Shown: one piece after another, positions 1-8,707 of the stretch
Layout of the letters: every line of letters starts with the position of its first letter
Numbering within the stretch: position 1 is the stretch's first letter
Assembly (NCBI GenBank): GCA_009927065.1
Contig: RFNU01000247.1
Span: 1-17,778 of the forward strand
DNA: 17,778 bases
Direction of reading: 5' to 3'
Origin: a bacterium
GTDB lineage: Bacteria > Pseudomonadota > Gammaproteobacteria > Berkiellales > Berkiellaceae
Position numbers and translations under genes: made by a program
Notes under the pieces: model-generated
The model's input: only the letters and a program-made list of their open reading frames with translations
What the model was told of the DNA's origin: nothing
Database searches by the model: none

Positions 1-17
1 TAAAGGAAGATCTTAAC

Positions 18-656
18 ATGTTAACAAATAATCATTATAAAGTTTTAAAAAAATACGCCACTCTTGTCTTAGCAAGTCATAACCCTGGTAAAATTCGTGA
101 AATGAGAGAATTATTGACTGATTATGAGAAAGATTTTACTTTAGTTGATGCCGGAACTTTAAAACTTATAGAGCCTCTTGAAAATGGCAAGACTTTTATT
201 GAAAATGCTTTAATTAAAGCGCGCGCTGCTATGCACGCAACTGGACTACCTTCTTTAGCAGATGATTCTGGTTTATGCATCGATGCTTTAGATGGTAAAC
301 CTGGTGTCAATACAGCAGAATGGTTTGTGAATGCAAAGGGAGAAAGAGATTTTCCTTATGGATTTGAAAAAATCAAAAGAGCATTAAAACCCAATGATTT
401 ATTGGGGGCTTCAGTCGTTTGTGTCTTTGCGCTAGTTATACCGGGTTGCTCTGACGTTGTGATTGAGCGACATATTCGAGGCACGTTAATCTTTGATCCA
501 GATCATTATGTAGAGATGATGCCAATAGATTCTATTTTTAAACCTGATGGTTATGAGAAAACTTTTGCTTGTGATTTGCAATTAAAGAATAAGATATCAG
601 CGCGCGCGCAGGCTTCTTTTGCTCTGAAAGAAACGTTTGATAAAGCCAATCGATAA
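18..656 (+). CDS. rdgB: HAM1/RdgB-family nucleoside triphosphate pyrophosphatase (divergent)
   Basis: Family members hydrolyse non-canonical purine NTPs (ITP, dITP, XTP) to the monophosphate and pyrophosphate, cleaning the cytosolic nucleotide pool. Visible family motifs: the phosphate-binding SHNPGK at residues 20-25, a TFIENALIKAR helix at 59-69, and the catalytic LADDSGL at 80-86. The 212-residue length fits the family (about 190-205) plus a short N-terminal extension. The start is supported by an AAGGAAG ribosome site 8 nt upstream. Several pocket residues known from E. coli RdgB are changed: PGxYSAR is PGVNTAE (95-101), the GFGYDPIF segment reads MPIDSIF (168-174), and the ISHR base-recognition motif is ISAR (193-196). 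It is certainly of the family by the N-terminal half; substrate preference could differ. It is followed by a 102-base gap and then the efflux operon. Confidence 0.8.
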   Translation: MLTNNHYKVLKKYATLVLASHNPGKIREMRELLTDYEKDFTLVDAGTLKLIEPLENGKTFIENALIKARAAMHATGLPSLADDSGLCIDALDGKPGVNTAEWFVNAKGERDFPYGFEKIKRALKPNDLLGASVVCVFALVIPGCSDVVIERHIRGTLIFDPDHYVEMMPIDSIFKPDGYEKTFACDLQLKNKISARAQASFALKETFDKANR

Positions 657-758
657 CAGTTTCAGAAGATGTTTTCTATAAAGTTTTGATTAAGCCTGTT
701 TTCAGTAATCTTAAAGAGGCTCATCTATACTTTAACTAAATGATAAAGACGTTTTTCT

Positions 759-1793
759 ATGCTTGGATCATTATCTAAAAAAAATTTTTTTATTTTAGTG
801 TCAATAGTAGTTGTAGGTGTTATCGCTTATAGAGCAGCTAATAAAACAACTCAATGGACTGATAGCGCTTCTTTAACCACAGATATTAGTACTATGAGCT
901 TTAAACTTAGTGGTTTTATCAAAACAATCGCGGTTGATGACAACCAACTTGTTCATCAAGGAGATTTATTGGCAACCCTTGATGATGCAGATTACCAAAT
1001 AGCCTACGATCAAGCTCAAGCCGCCCTTCTTGTTACTGAGTCTGAAGTTGAAGCCGCTCAACGATCTTATAACATACTCACGATCACAGCTCCTGCTTCT
1101 TTAGCTGCAGCACAAGCTCAAGTAAAAGCAGCACAAGCTCAACTTGACAATACAGAAAAAAATCTAAAAAGAGCCCAATATCTGACCAACGTTACGACAC
1201 AACAAGAGCTTGATAAACTTGTAGCTCAGCAACTTATTGATTTTAACAACTATCAAGAATCTCTTGCTGCATTGCAAAAAGCTAATACTGTTCAAGAACA
1301 ACTTGATTTAGCAAAAGCTCAAATCAAAGGCTTTGACGGACATGTTAAAAAAGCTAAAACTCTTGTCGCTGAAGCTGCAAAAAATTTAGAAAATACAAAA
1401 ATCAAATCGCCTTTTGATGGTCGAGTCACCCAGAAAAGTATTACTCTTGGAGAATATGTCCTTCCTGGCCAGAGAATCATGGCTATTGTGAATCATAAAC
1501 CCTGGGTTCTTGCGAATTACAAAGAAACACAATTAACTCGAATAAAACCCGGGCAACATGCTGTCATTACTATCGATGCTTATCCAAATATGAGTTTTGA
1601 TTGTACTGTAGACTCTATTCAACGCGGAACCGGTGCGGCTTATTCCCTCTTTCCTCCAGAAAACGCCACTGGTAATTTTGTAAAAGTTGTTCAGCGTGTT
1701 CCGGTTAAAATTACGTTGAATGATCCGATTCCTCAGCATTTGATATTAGGGCCAGGAATGTCTGTCTTAGCTACTGTACATACACATGAATAA
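759..1793 (+). CDS. emrA: EmrA-like HlyD-family membrane fusion protein of a drug efflux pump
   Basis: This is the periplasmic adaptor that links an inner-membrane MFS exporter to an outer-membrane TolC-type channel. The 344-residue protein has one N-terminal membrane anchor (about residues 9-27). A first half lipoyl/barrel-sandwich segment follows (HQGDLLATLDDADY, about 66-79), then a long Ala/Gln/Lys-rich coiled-coil hairpin (about 80-210). The second half-lipoyl segment (SPFDGRVTQKSITLGEYVLPGQ region, about 215-238) and a C-terminal beta-barrel complete the HlyD/EmrA order. It is somewhat shorter than E. coli EmrA (about 390). Its last 8 bases overlap the exporter gene, so translation is probably coupled. 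The ribosome site is weak (AAAGA about 11 nt upstream). A TATACT hexamer at 726-731 could be a -10 element but lacks a good -35. No outer-membrane partner or regulator gene is present in the window. Confidence 0.9.
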   Translation: MLGSLSKKNFFILVSIVVVGVIAYRAANKTTQWTDSASLTTDISTMSFKLSGFIKTIAVDDNQLVHQGDLLATLDDADYQIAYDQAQAALLVTESEVEAAQRSYNILTITAPASLAAAQAQVKAAQAQLDNTEKNLKRAQYLTNVTTQQELDKLVAQQLIDFNNYQESLAALQKANTVQEQLDLAKAQIKGFDGHVKKAKTLVAEAAKNLENTKIKSPFDGRVTQKSITLGEYVLPGQRIMAIVNHKPWVLANYKETQLTRIKPGQHAVITIDAYPNMSFDCTVDSIQRGTGAAYSLFPPENATGNFVKVVQRVPVKITLNDPIPQHLILGPGMSVLATVHTHE

Positions 1794-3351
1794 ATCTACA
1801 GTCAATCCATGGATTGTGGCTATTGTCGTGAGTTTGGCGACTTTTATGGAGGTATTAGACACAACAATCACTAATGTTTCTTTATCACATATAGCAGGAA
1901 GCTTAGGATCTTCACAAATAGAAGCCTCATGGGTGATCACGTCTTATCTCGTTGCTAATGCCATTATACTTCCTTTATCCGGTTGGCTTGCCTCAGGATT
2001 AGGACGTAAACGTTATTTTATGATCTCCATTGGGCTTTTTACTTTCTTTTCATTTTTATGTGGAACCGCTCAAACACTCAGTGCGCTGATTATTTTTAGA
2101 ATCCTACAAGGTATTGGGGGTGGTGGCCTTCAATCCATTCAACAGGCTATAGTGTTAGATGCTTTTCCTCCTGATCAAAGAGGTGTTGTTTTTGGGATTA
2201 GTGGTGTGACTTTAATTTTCGCTCCTATCATTGGCCCCACTTTAGGAGGATGGATTACTGATACATATACCTGGCACTGGATATTTTTAATTAACATTCC
2301 TGTCGGGCTTTCAACTTTGATTTTAATACAGTTTATTGTTAGCGATCCACCTCATGCTCAATCAAAAGGATTTTCGCATATTGATTGGATAGGGCTGATT
2401 TTGATTATTATAGGTATTGGTTCATTACAAATCATGCTCGATCAGGGGCAACAGAAAGACTGGTTTAATAGCCATTTTATTTTCATGCTAGGTATCATGA
2501 GTTTTTGTTTTTTAATCGCAGCTATTTTTTGGCTTCTTAAACAAGACAATCCTATTGTGAATATTCGATTGTTAAAAGATAGGAGTTTCAGCATCGGTTG
2601 CTCTCTTATCTTTGTCGTAGGCTTTTTGCTTTATAGCAGTACAACATTGCTTCCGGTCTTATTGCAGAGCTTATTTGGTTACACAGCAACGTTATCAGGA
2701 TTAGTGATTACACCTGGAGGACTGAGCGTTTTGATTCTGATGCCTTTATGTGGAAAATTAGTTCAGTATATTCATGCTCGTGTTCTTGCACGCATTGGAC
2801 TTATCATGATAGCAATCGGGCTATTTTTAACCCATAATTTAACTCCAGAACTTAATTATGAATATTTTGTCTTGTTAAGAATCACTCAAGTCATCGGCAT
2901 TCCTTTTTTATTTATTCCTGTTAGTGCATTGGCGTATCAACATATCGCTCAAGAAGATAATAATAAAGCTTCAGGAATTTTTGCTTTGGCGAGAAACTTA
3001 GGAGGCAGTTTTGGTATCGCATTAACATGGACATATTTTCAACAACAACAGCAAATACAATTTCATGAACTTGTGGAACATATTAATCCGTATAATCCTC
3101 TCCTTCAAGAAGGAATCGTTACTATACAGCAAAGATTAATGGAGTTGGGAATACCGACTATCCGTGCATCTGAACAATCTTTGGCCTTAATCTACAAGAA
3201 ACTGATATATCAAGCAAATTTACTGTCTTATGAAAACACCTTCCTTATTTTATCGGGTTTTTCTCTGTTAGCAACTCTGCTGACTTTTTATGCTCCTAAA
3301 AATGCAACAATTGATGGGAAAAATCATCCTATCTCTCACGATTCTCATTAA
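1786..3351 (+). CDS. emrB: EmrB/QacA-type MFS multidrug exporter (DHA2, 14 TM)
   Basis: This proton-driven inner-membrane exporter of the drug:H+ antiporter-2 family works with the adaptor encoded just upstream. Diagnostic motifs are visible: motif D1 in TM1 (LDTTITNV, about 24-31), motif A after TM2 (GWLASGLGRKRYF, 66-78), motif B in TM4 (RILQGIGGGG, 105-114) and motif C in TM5 (GISGVTLIFAPIIGPTLGGW, about 137-156). The length of 521 residues and hydrophobic pattern fit 14 transmembrane helices. A long soluble loop precedes the last helix, as in EmrB. The ATG lies inside the end of the adaptor gene (8-nt overlap). In E. coli the complex EmrAB-TolC exports hydrophobic uncouplers and antibiotics; the substrate here is unknown. 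The C-terminal tail (about 15 residues) is His/Ser-rich. The 180-base gap downstream is AT-rich. Confidence 0.93.
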   Translation: MNKSTVNPWIVAIVVSLATFMEVLDTTITNVSLSHIAGSLGSSQIEASWVITSYLVANAIILPLSGWLASGLGRKRYFMISIGLFTFFSFLCGTAQTLSALIIFRILQGIGGGGLQSIQQAIVLDAFPPDQRGVVFGISGVTLIFAPIIGPTLGGWITDTYTWHWIFLINIPVGLSTLILIQFIVSDPPHAQSKGFSHIDWIGLILIIIGIGSLQIMLDQGQQKDWFNSHFIFMLGIMSFCFLIAAIFWLLKQDNPIVNIRLLKDRSFSIGCSLIFVVGFLLYSSTTLLPVLLQSLFGYTATLSGLVITPGGLSVLILMPLCGKLVQYIHARVLARIGLIMIAIGLFLTHNLTPELNYEYFVLLRITQVIGIPFLFIPVSALAYQHIAQEDNNKASGIFALARNLGGSFGIALTWTYFQQQQQIQFHELVEHINPYNPLLQEGIVTIQQRLMELGIPTIRASEQSLALIYKKLIYQANLLSYENTFLILSGFSLLATLLTFYAPKNATIDGKNHPISHDSH

Positions 3352-3454
3352 CATTAATCATAAAAACTATGATAATATGATCAAAATATTTTTATCAATA
3401 AAATAATGTCACTAAATCAGTATTTTTTGTTATTTAAATAGAGAGTCAATTTAA

Positions 3455-3483
3455 TTGATTTATACGCAACAACAATCTATATG
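3455..3483 (+). promoter_or_regulatory. putative sigma70-type promoter for the 1236-residue gene
   Basis: TTGATT at 3455-3460 and TATATG at 3478-3483 are separated by exactly 17 bp, 49 bp before the ATG at 3532. Each hexamer matches four of six consensus bases. The DNA around it (3352-3531) is very AT-rich, so a chance match is possible. The same gap also holds a weak A/T hairpin at 3357-3373 just after the exporter stop. Confidence 0.35.
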
Positions 3484-3531
3484 AATGTAAAAAATTGAAA
3501 ATAAAACAATTAATGATCGAGTGGGTCGAAA

Positions 3532-6500
3532 ATGTTTAAAACTGTAAAAAAATATCTCTCTTTTTTCGTTAAATTCGATAGTCGAATTTTTCTTGAGAAT
3601 ATAGAACTGATGGGGCAATTCTTCTGGGCTCCTGCACTCTTTTTATTTGTGGAGTTTCCCATTTTTTTCAAAAAAAATATTAGAGATAATCCGGCATTAG
3701 TGATTGCAGCACCTCTTTATATTGCAACGTTATTCACATCATTATTTGTAGCGAGCATCTTATTGGCTGTTTATCTCATCAGCTCATTGTTCTCGTCTAT
3801 CTTAGGATTGAGGTCGTCTAATTTAGGATTTTATTTTTATCAATCTTTAAAGAACTCTATAAAATTCATATCGTCTATCATTCCTTTTAAAGGGCGTGAA
3901 ATTAATAAATTACTTGAATTTCCAATTCCAAATACAACAGAATTACACTATTTTATTGGCACAATAGATTGTCAAAAATTTGTTGATTTTATTCATAATG
4001 CTTTGAGTCAACAAGACAGTCTACGTCGTTTGGGCGAAGGGTTTAACCCTTATGATCTGATTAATCGGTTAATTAATCAAGAAATGGAGCCTCAAGATTC
4101 CAGTAAGTTGATTGATCTGGTGATGATTATACGTAATTATTACAATAGCCTACCAGATGTTCAAATAAACGGTGAATCTTACAAAGATCCTGAGCTTTAT
4201 GATGGTGTGAAAAAATTAGTGGCACTGTTTATCACCAATCACAATCAAGAAACATACGATCCAGCCCTTATGGAAAGCATTGATGAATTGTTTACCAATT
4301 TCAATACTCATAACACAATTGGTGTTAATGTATTACAAGCTATACCTTTAAGCTTGATTCAGCAGGTTAAACAGTATAAAGCCAATATTCATCCGCTAGT
4401 CTCGTTTATGACCAAAACGATATTAGATTATAATGAAAGTACCTCTGATATTGAGGAGATTACTTTTGTTAATCAACTGATTGAATACGCTTTTGAATAT
4501 TTACCTGCAGAGACTCTTTACGATATATGTCATCATTTAGGACGTCTCCAAGTGATCGATCTTGTTCGTGATATGATTTATCAACCTCATATCATCTTAT
4601 TGTTGAAAACCTTAAAAGACAATTTAACGAATGAAGAGTATACTGATGCAGATATTCGAACAATCATTAATCAAACTATTGATCATATTCAACAAACTCT
4701 CGTTAAAACAGAATTAACTTTTAATGCGATTCATGATCAAGATGCGGATGCAGCAAACTTAAGAAACCAATTAAGTGCGACGATACGAAAAACTCAAGAG
4801 CTCATCAGAACATTAACAGATCTTAGCCATAGAGAAGAAATATCGGTATTTCAAGCCGTAGTAGCCCTTCAAGCACTTCCCCTGAATATTATGCTCAACC
4901 ATGATTTACTAGCTTTTTTAATAGCTCGTCCAACAGGCGCGTCTACTTTTGTCACTCGTTGCCTCAATATTGCATTAGATGGTGATCGTTGTTATTTCAA
5001 GCGTACAGCAGACAGGGCTCCGGTAGCGAGTAAGGCTGTTTCTGCGAATATCTTTACTTTTAATGACCTTGAGAAAGAACACTATCTCGCGTCATTAATT
5101 GAAGCGGCTTTAAAAGATGAAGAGAGTTTGGGACGGTTTTTAGCAGGTATTGCTCATTTTAATTATGAACAAGAAGATCAAGCGATAGAGAGTCTTCATG
5201 AGTTGATTGGTCGTAAAGGCCACGCTGGTCTCGTGATGCATACAGATGCGATAAGAAATGAGCATGGATTAATGTATTTTCTGTCGAATCTTAACAATAT
5301 ATTAGCCTCACCCTACATTCGTGATGCGTTAACACATCCAGAAAAACGCTATGCTATCAGCATGTTTATTGCTGAACTTGTTATTATGATATTAAATATG
5401 AGGACATTAGAAAATACTCCTGATCGTCCTGATTATGGTTCTACAAATGATTTAGCTGAAATTATTAATCAAGCGTTAGCTACTGATGATACGGTGATGG
5501 TAAGATCGCTTATGAGCGTCATCGCTCCAGCAGATCGAGAAGATCCTGTGGATCTTCAGGTATTATTTAACCAGCTTGGCAGGTTCACTTCCTCTGTTCA
5601 TGCACTGGGCCCACAAAGACAAGCGGCTTTGCTCAATACTATGATCGGTGGAGTTGATCAATATTTTGATGCTATTGGACAAGTTGTTATTGATGCTATC
5701 AGTGATGGTGATGAAGCTATCGTAGCAGCATTAACCCCTAGCTTGCATGTTGACAGAGATCTTACTGTGCAATTAGTCCGAGATTTTTTAAACACAGCGG
5801 ATTTTCAAGCAATGTTGGCAGAGCCAATGAATGCCTTATCACTGACGACGCTTTTGCATCCTCATCCTGACTGGGACACCAGTTGCGCGCTTGTTAATTT
5901 TAAGCATGAAGATCTTCAATTATTAAAAGAGATTGAAAGAGAATTCTTTGGAGAAGAATCTGATTTATTTAATAAAATACAGCTTCTTAACCTGGATAAT
6001 TATCAGACAACGACATTGACTTCAAAAGAAGTGTTTTTCTTAAAAAGAATGTTAGGGGGTGATAGTCCGCTCAGTGCTAAACTGGTAGTGAACTATAATG
6101 CGGTTTATCAACAAGCCATGGCTGGCCTTAGCTTGTTGAACAAAAATCAGGCTCTTGTTCGTTCATTATTGAATGCTGGTGATGATGAAGCTGCACCACT
6201 TGTATCATTTATCCAACAATTTCAACCGATCGCTGATTATTTAACTCAATTATCACTTGTAAGACCTTATTATCAGGCTTTTAATGCTTGGCCCCAAGAG
6301 CGTAAAATAGAGTTTATTCAAAATATCATGACCGTTTGTCAAGGTCTTGAACATACAACACAAGATCACATTACAGCGGATGCTCCTGTTAATATCCTCA
6401 CTGCATTAAACGCTAATCCACATTGCACTCAAGAAGATCTGAACAATGTCTTAAATCAAGCGGCAAGTGTTTTTATTGATGGTTTTGCACAGACAAACCA

Positions 6501-7242
6501 TGTCAATGCTGATCGTCGTAGAAAAATCAGTCAATCTTTGACTTATGTGATTGCTAGTTTTGTTGATAAAGTGGCGCTCGAAGATCTCATTATTTTTTGT
6601 AACACACAAGAATTTAAAGAGGTATTGAGTAAGATCATTCATCGAGATAAGCCGATTAGATATACTGATTATATTGAACTTTTACGCTTGGCTCGAACAA
6701 TTCCTGCTATTGATAACGTATTTAAAGACAGTGTTTTTATGAATCATATGGGAGATATTCTTAACGTATTGAGCCCTGTTCTTTCTTGGGTTCCTCATCG
6801 TCTTAAGAGATTTTTTGTTAATCAATCTTCTCAGGCCGTTAGAGTGGCTCAAGCCTCTTACAACGCTGGAAATGCTCTTTATGGCATTGCTGCTACTGGT
6901 TACAGTGGTGCGTCTTATGTGTTTTCTGGAGTATGTGCTGTAGGATCTAGCCTACTATTCGACGCACTACCAGTGTTCTTGGAGTCGACGCGTCCGTATG
7001 GAGCGGAAATGAGTGATGATGAATCTGACGATGATGAAAAGCTATCGGATAGATGTTCAGAGGGTTCTACTGGGTCTTCTGGTAGAGAAACTGATTTAGA
7101 AGAAGACTATTTAAATGGAGTAGAAGTCCATACAGCATATGATCCTGATGCAATTGAAGCGGCTCAAAGTATTATGTTTAGCCGCACTGATTCTGCTGAT
7201 CGGCCAGTTGTGCAAGCTAGCGGCAGAAGATCATTTTCTTAA
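3532..7242 (+). CDS. large unrecognised membrane-anchored helical protein (1236 aa), candidate secreted factor
   Basis: I do not recognise a family. The N-terminus has two hydrophobic stretches (about residues 29-46 and 55-91), enough for two or three membrane helices. Residues about 110-1100 are a long, soluble, apparently all-helical region rich in Leu, Ile, Asn, Asp and Gln, with no catalytic motif that I can see. A second hydrophobic, Gly/Ala-rich stretch lies near the end (about 1115-1150). After it comes a strongly acidic, Ser-rich tail with DDESDDDEKLSD at 1162-1173 and EEDYLNG at 1191-1197. The architecture (membrane segments at both ends of a giant helical body, acidic tail) resembles many uncharacterised effectors of intracellular gammaproteobacteria, but this is analogy only. 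The ribosome site is weak (GAGTGGG about 7 nt upstream). The gene stands alone, with 94 bases before the LRR gene. Confidence 0.85.
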   Translation: MFKTVKKYLSFFVKFDSRIFLENIELMGQFFWAPALFLFVEFPIFFKKNIRDNPALVIAAPLYIATLFTSLFVASILLAVYLISSLFSSILGLRSSNLGFYFYQSLKNSIKFISSIIPFKGREINKLLEFPIPNTTELHYFIGTIDCQKFVDFIHNALSQQDSLRRLGEGFNPYDLINRLINQEMEPQDSSKLIDLVMIIRNYYNSLPDVQINGESYKDPELYDGVKKLVALFITNHNQETYDPALMESIDELFTNFNTHNTIGVNVLQAIPLSLIQQVKQYKANIHPLVSFMTKTILDYNESTSDIEEITFVNQLIEYAFEYLPAETLYDICHHLGRLQVIDLVRDMIYQPHIILLLKTLKDNLTNEEYTDADIRTIINQTIDHIQQTLVKTELTFNAIHDQDADAANLRNQLSATIRKTQELIRTLTDLSHREEISVFQAVVALQALPLNIMLNHDLLAFLIARPTGASTFVTRCLNIALDGDRCYFKRTADRAPVASKAVSANIFTFNDLEKEHYLASLIEAALKDEESLGRFLAGIAHFNYEQEDQAIESLHELIGRKGHAGLVMHTDAIRNEHGLMYFLSNLNNILASPYIRDALTHPEKRYAISMFIAELVIMILNMRTLENTPDRPDYGSTNDLAEIINQALATDDTVMVRSLMSVIAPADREDPVDLQVLFNQLGRFTSSVHALGPQRQAALLNTMIGGVDQYFDAIGQVVIDAISDGDEAIVAALTPSLHVDRDLTVQLVRDFLNTADFQAMLAEPMNALSLTTLLHPHPDWDTSCALVNFKHEDLQLLKEIEREFFGEESDLFNKIQLLNLDNYQTTTLTSKEVFFLKRMLGGDSPLSAKLVVNYNAVYQQAMAGLSLLNKNQALVRSLLNAGDDEAAPLVSFIQQFQPIADYLTQLSLVRPYYQAFNAWPQERKIEFIQNIMTVCQGLEHTTQDHITADAPVNILTALNANPHCTQEDLNNVLNQAASVFIDGFAQTNHVNADRRRKISQSLTYVIASFVDKVALEDLIIFCNTQEFKEVLSKIIHRDKPIRYTDYIELLRLARTIPAIDNVFKDSVFMNHMGDILNVLSPVLSWVPHRLKRFFVNQSSQAVRVAQASYNAGNALYGIAATGYSGASYVFSGVCAVGSSLLFDALPVFLESTRPYGAEMSDDESDDDEKLSDRCSEGSTGSSGRETDLEEDYLNGVEVHTAYDPDAIEAAQSIMFSRTDSADRPVVQASGRRSFS

Positions 7243-7336
7243 AAGATCTAGCATAATCAGTTGATTTTCTCTACCAAACTGTATTAAGGTGTTTTTAGCT
7301 TAAGAATAAATAAACCTATGGTGAGGGGGAGACTGA

Positions 7337-8542
7337 ATGATCCACATCATCTCTAATCTTAGCGATAAAACAGGTGCGCAATGGGCTGAGGTCTTTAGGA
7401 CAGTGCAAGCGGGTGTCACGAATCTTAATTTAAGTCGTAACAATCTTGGTCATAAAACCGTTGCTGAATTGACTGCAGCTCTGCATGTCTTACCTGAAAG
7501 TGTCACTACACTTAATTTAAGTCGGAATGATCTTTATCGTTTAACAGGTCTGCAGTTAGCAGAGACCTTGAGTGCAGTGCCTAAAAGTGTTACAAAACTG
7601 AGTTTGGTTGGAAATAATCTTGGTGATAAGACTGTTGCTGAATTGACTGAAGCCTTCAGAGCACTGCCTAAAAGTGTTACAAACCTGAGTTTAACTGCTA
7701 ATAATCTGGATTATAAAACAGGCGCTGAATTAGCTGAAGTCTTTAGTGTATTATCAAAACATATGACAACGCTTTATTTATGTAATAACAATTTTGGTGC
7801 TAAAACAGGCGCTGAATTAGCTGAAGTCTTTAGGGCGCTGCCAGACTTAATCAGTCTTGATTTAAGCGCGAACAATCTTGGTCATAAAACCGTTGCTGAA
7901 TTGACTGAAGCTCTGCAGGCACTACCTGATGGTGTTACTGCACTTAATTTCAGTTGGAATAATCTGCATCGTCAAACAAGCGCTCAATTGGCTCAAATCT
8001 TTAGAGCATTACCAGCAGGCCTAATCAGTCTTGATTTAAGTGAAAATCAGCTTCATCCTGAAGCAGAGGCCTTTAGTGAACTGCGAGTAGGTCTAACACG
8101 CCTGAAGTTAGGCGGGAATAATCTTAGTGCTCAAAGAGGGGAGGATTTAGCAAAAGCCTTTAGGGAACTGCCAGAAGGCCTCACACATCTTGATTTAAGT
8201 GAGAATACTCTTGGCGATAAAGCAGGCCCTGAGTTAGCCCTTATTTTTTCTGCGCTACCAAGAACCATAACCACACTGATGATAAAAGGCAATCATCTCG
8301 ATCGTCATAGCTATCATGATTTGCGTCTTTTTGTTGAATCCATGCCCCCTGCTGTAAGAGCAAAAATTGGTGGACAAATCGATTATTATCAAGCAATTAT
8401 GACGTTTTCTAGAGTCGTCGGTAATCCTGCACTAGTGAGCGGAGAAGCATGTGGCCATGTCTTGGGCAATAAAGATATACAACGCACAGTGTTATCTTTT
8501 CTGGATCCACAAAAAAATACATCTGCAAAAAAGACAACGTAA
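7337..8542 (+). CDS. leucine-rich repeat protein (RI-like, 11 repeats)
   Basis: The 401-residue protein is almost entirely leucine-rich repeats, a protein-binding solenoid common in host-directed bacterial proteins. Eleven repeats run from residue 30 to about 340 with consensus LxLSxNNLGxKTxAELAExFxALPxxVT. Most are 29 residues; one is 28 (146-173) and one is 24 (232-255). This length and pattern match the ribonuclease-inhibitor-like class. There is no signal peptide or membrane segment, so the product is cytosolic or exported by a signal outside the Sec pathway. The first 29 residues look like a half-repeat cap. The C-terminal 60 residues are non-repeat and hold DIQRTVLSFLDP at 380-391, which recurs in the convergent LRR gene. 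A strong ribosome site (GAGGGGGAG) lies about 5 nt before the ATG. A7 and A6 runs lie near the 3' end, and the +1 frame stays open past the stop. The partner is unknown. Confidence 0.92.
   Translation: MIHIISNLSDKTGAQWAEVFRTVQAGVTNLNLSRNNLGHKTVAELTAALHVLPESVTTLNLSRNDLYRLTGLQLAETLSAVPKSVTKLSLVGNNLGDKTVAELTEAFRALPKSVTNLSLTANNLDYKTGAELAEVFSVLSKHMTTLYLCNNNFGAKTGAELAEVFRALPDLISLDLSANNLGHKTVAELTEALQALPDGVTALNFSWNNLHRQTSAQLAQIFRALPAGLISLDLSENQLHPEAEAFSELRVGLTRLKLGGNNLSAQRGEDLAKAFRELPEGLTHLDLSENTLGDKAGPELALIFSALPRTITTLMIKGNHLDRHSYHDLRLFVESMPPAVRAKIGGQIDYYQAIMTFSRVVGNPALVSGEACGHVLGNKDIQRTVLSFLDPQKNTSAKKTT
7439..7907 (+). repeat. near-identical DNA repeats inside the LRR gene
   Basis: Long exact duplications lie within the LRR coding sequence, in phase with the 29-codon unit. 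A 37-bp identical segment lies at 7439-7475 and 7871-7907, 432 bp apart, which equals five repeat units. A 33-bp identical segment lies at 7714-7746 and 7801-7833, 87 bp (one unit) apart. A 19-bp identical segment lies at 7578-7596 and 7665-7683, again 87 bp apart. Exact nucleotide identity, beyond what protein similarity requires, suggests recent unit duplication or gene conversion. Confidence 0.85.
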
Positions 8543-8707
8543 CATAGCCAAGAAGTATCAAAAAATACGAAAGATCTGTAAAGAATGCTCCTATCAACAT
8601 GATTATGCGATAGTGAGCGATCGAGATCACAAGATCATTGTTGTCGAGGATTAGCTGTGCGAGCTTATCAAGCTAAAAGAGCTGATTAAACTCTGAGGCT
8701 TTAGGGC

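Noticed and set aside
3357..3373. ATCATA/TATGAT hairpin after the emrB stop as a terminator
   Set aside because: The 6-bp stem is all A/T apart from one pair and is not followed by a T-run; too weak to call.
7439..7907. CRISPR-like or intergenic tandem array
   Set aside because: The repeats are in phase with the LRR codons and lie within one open frame, so they are coding repeats.
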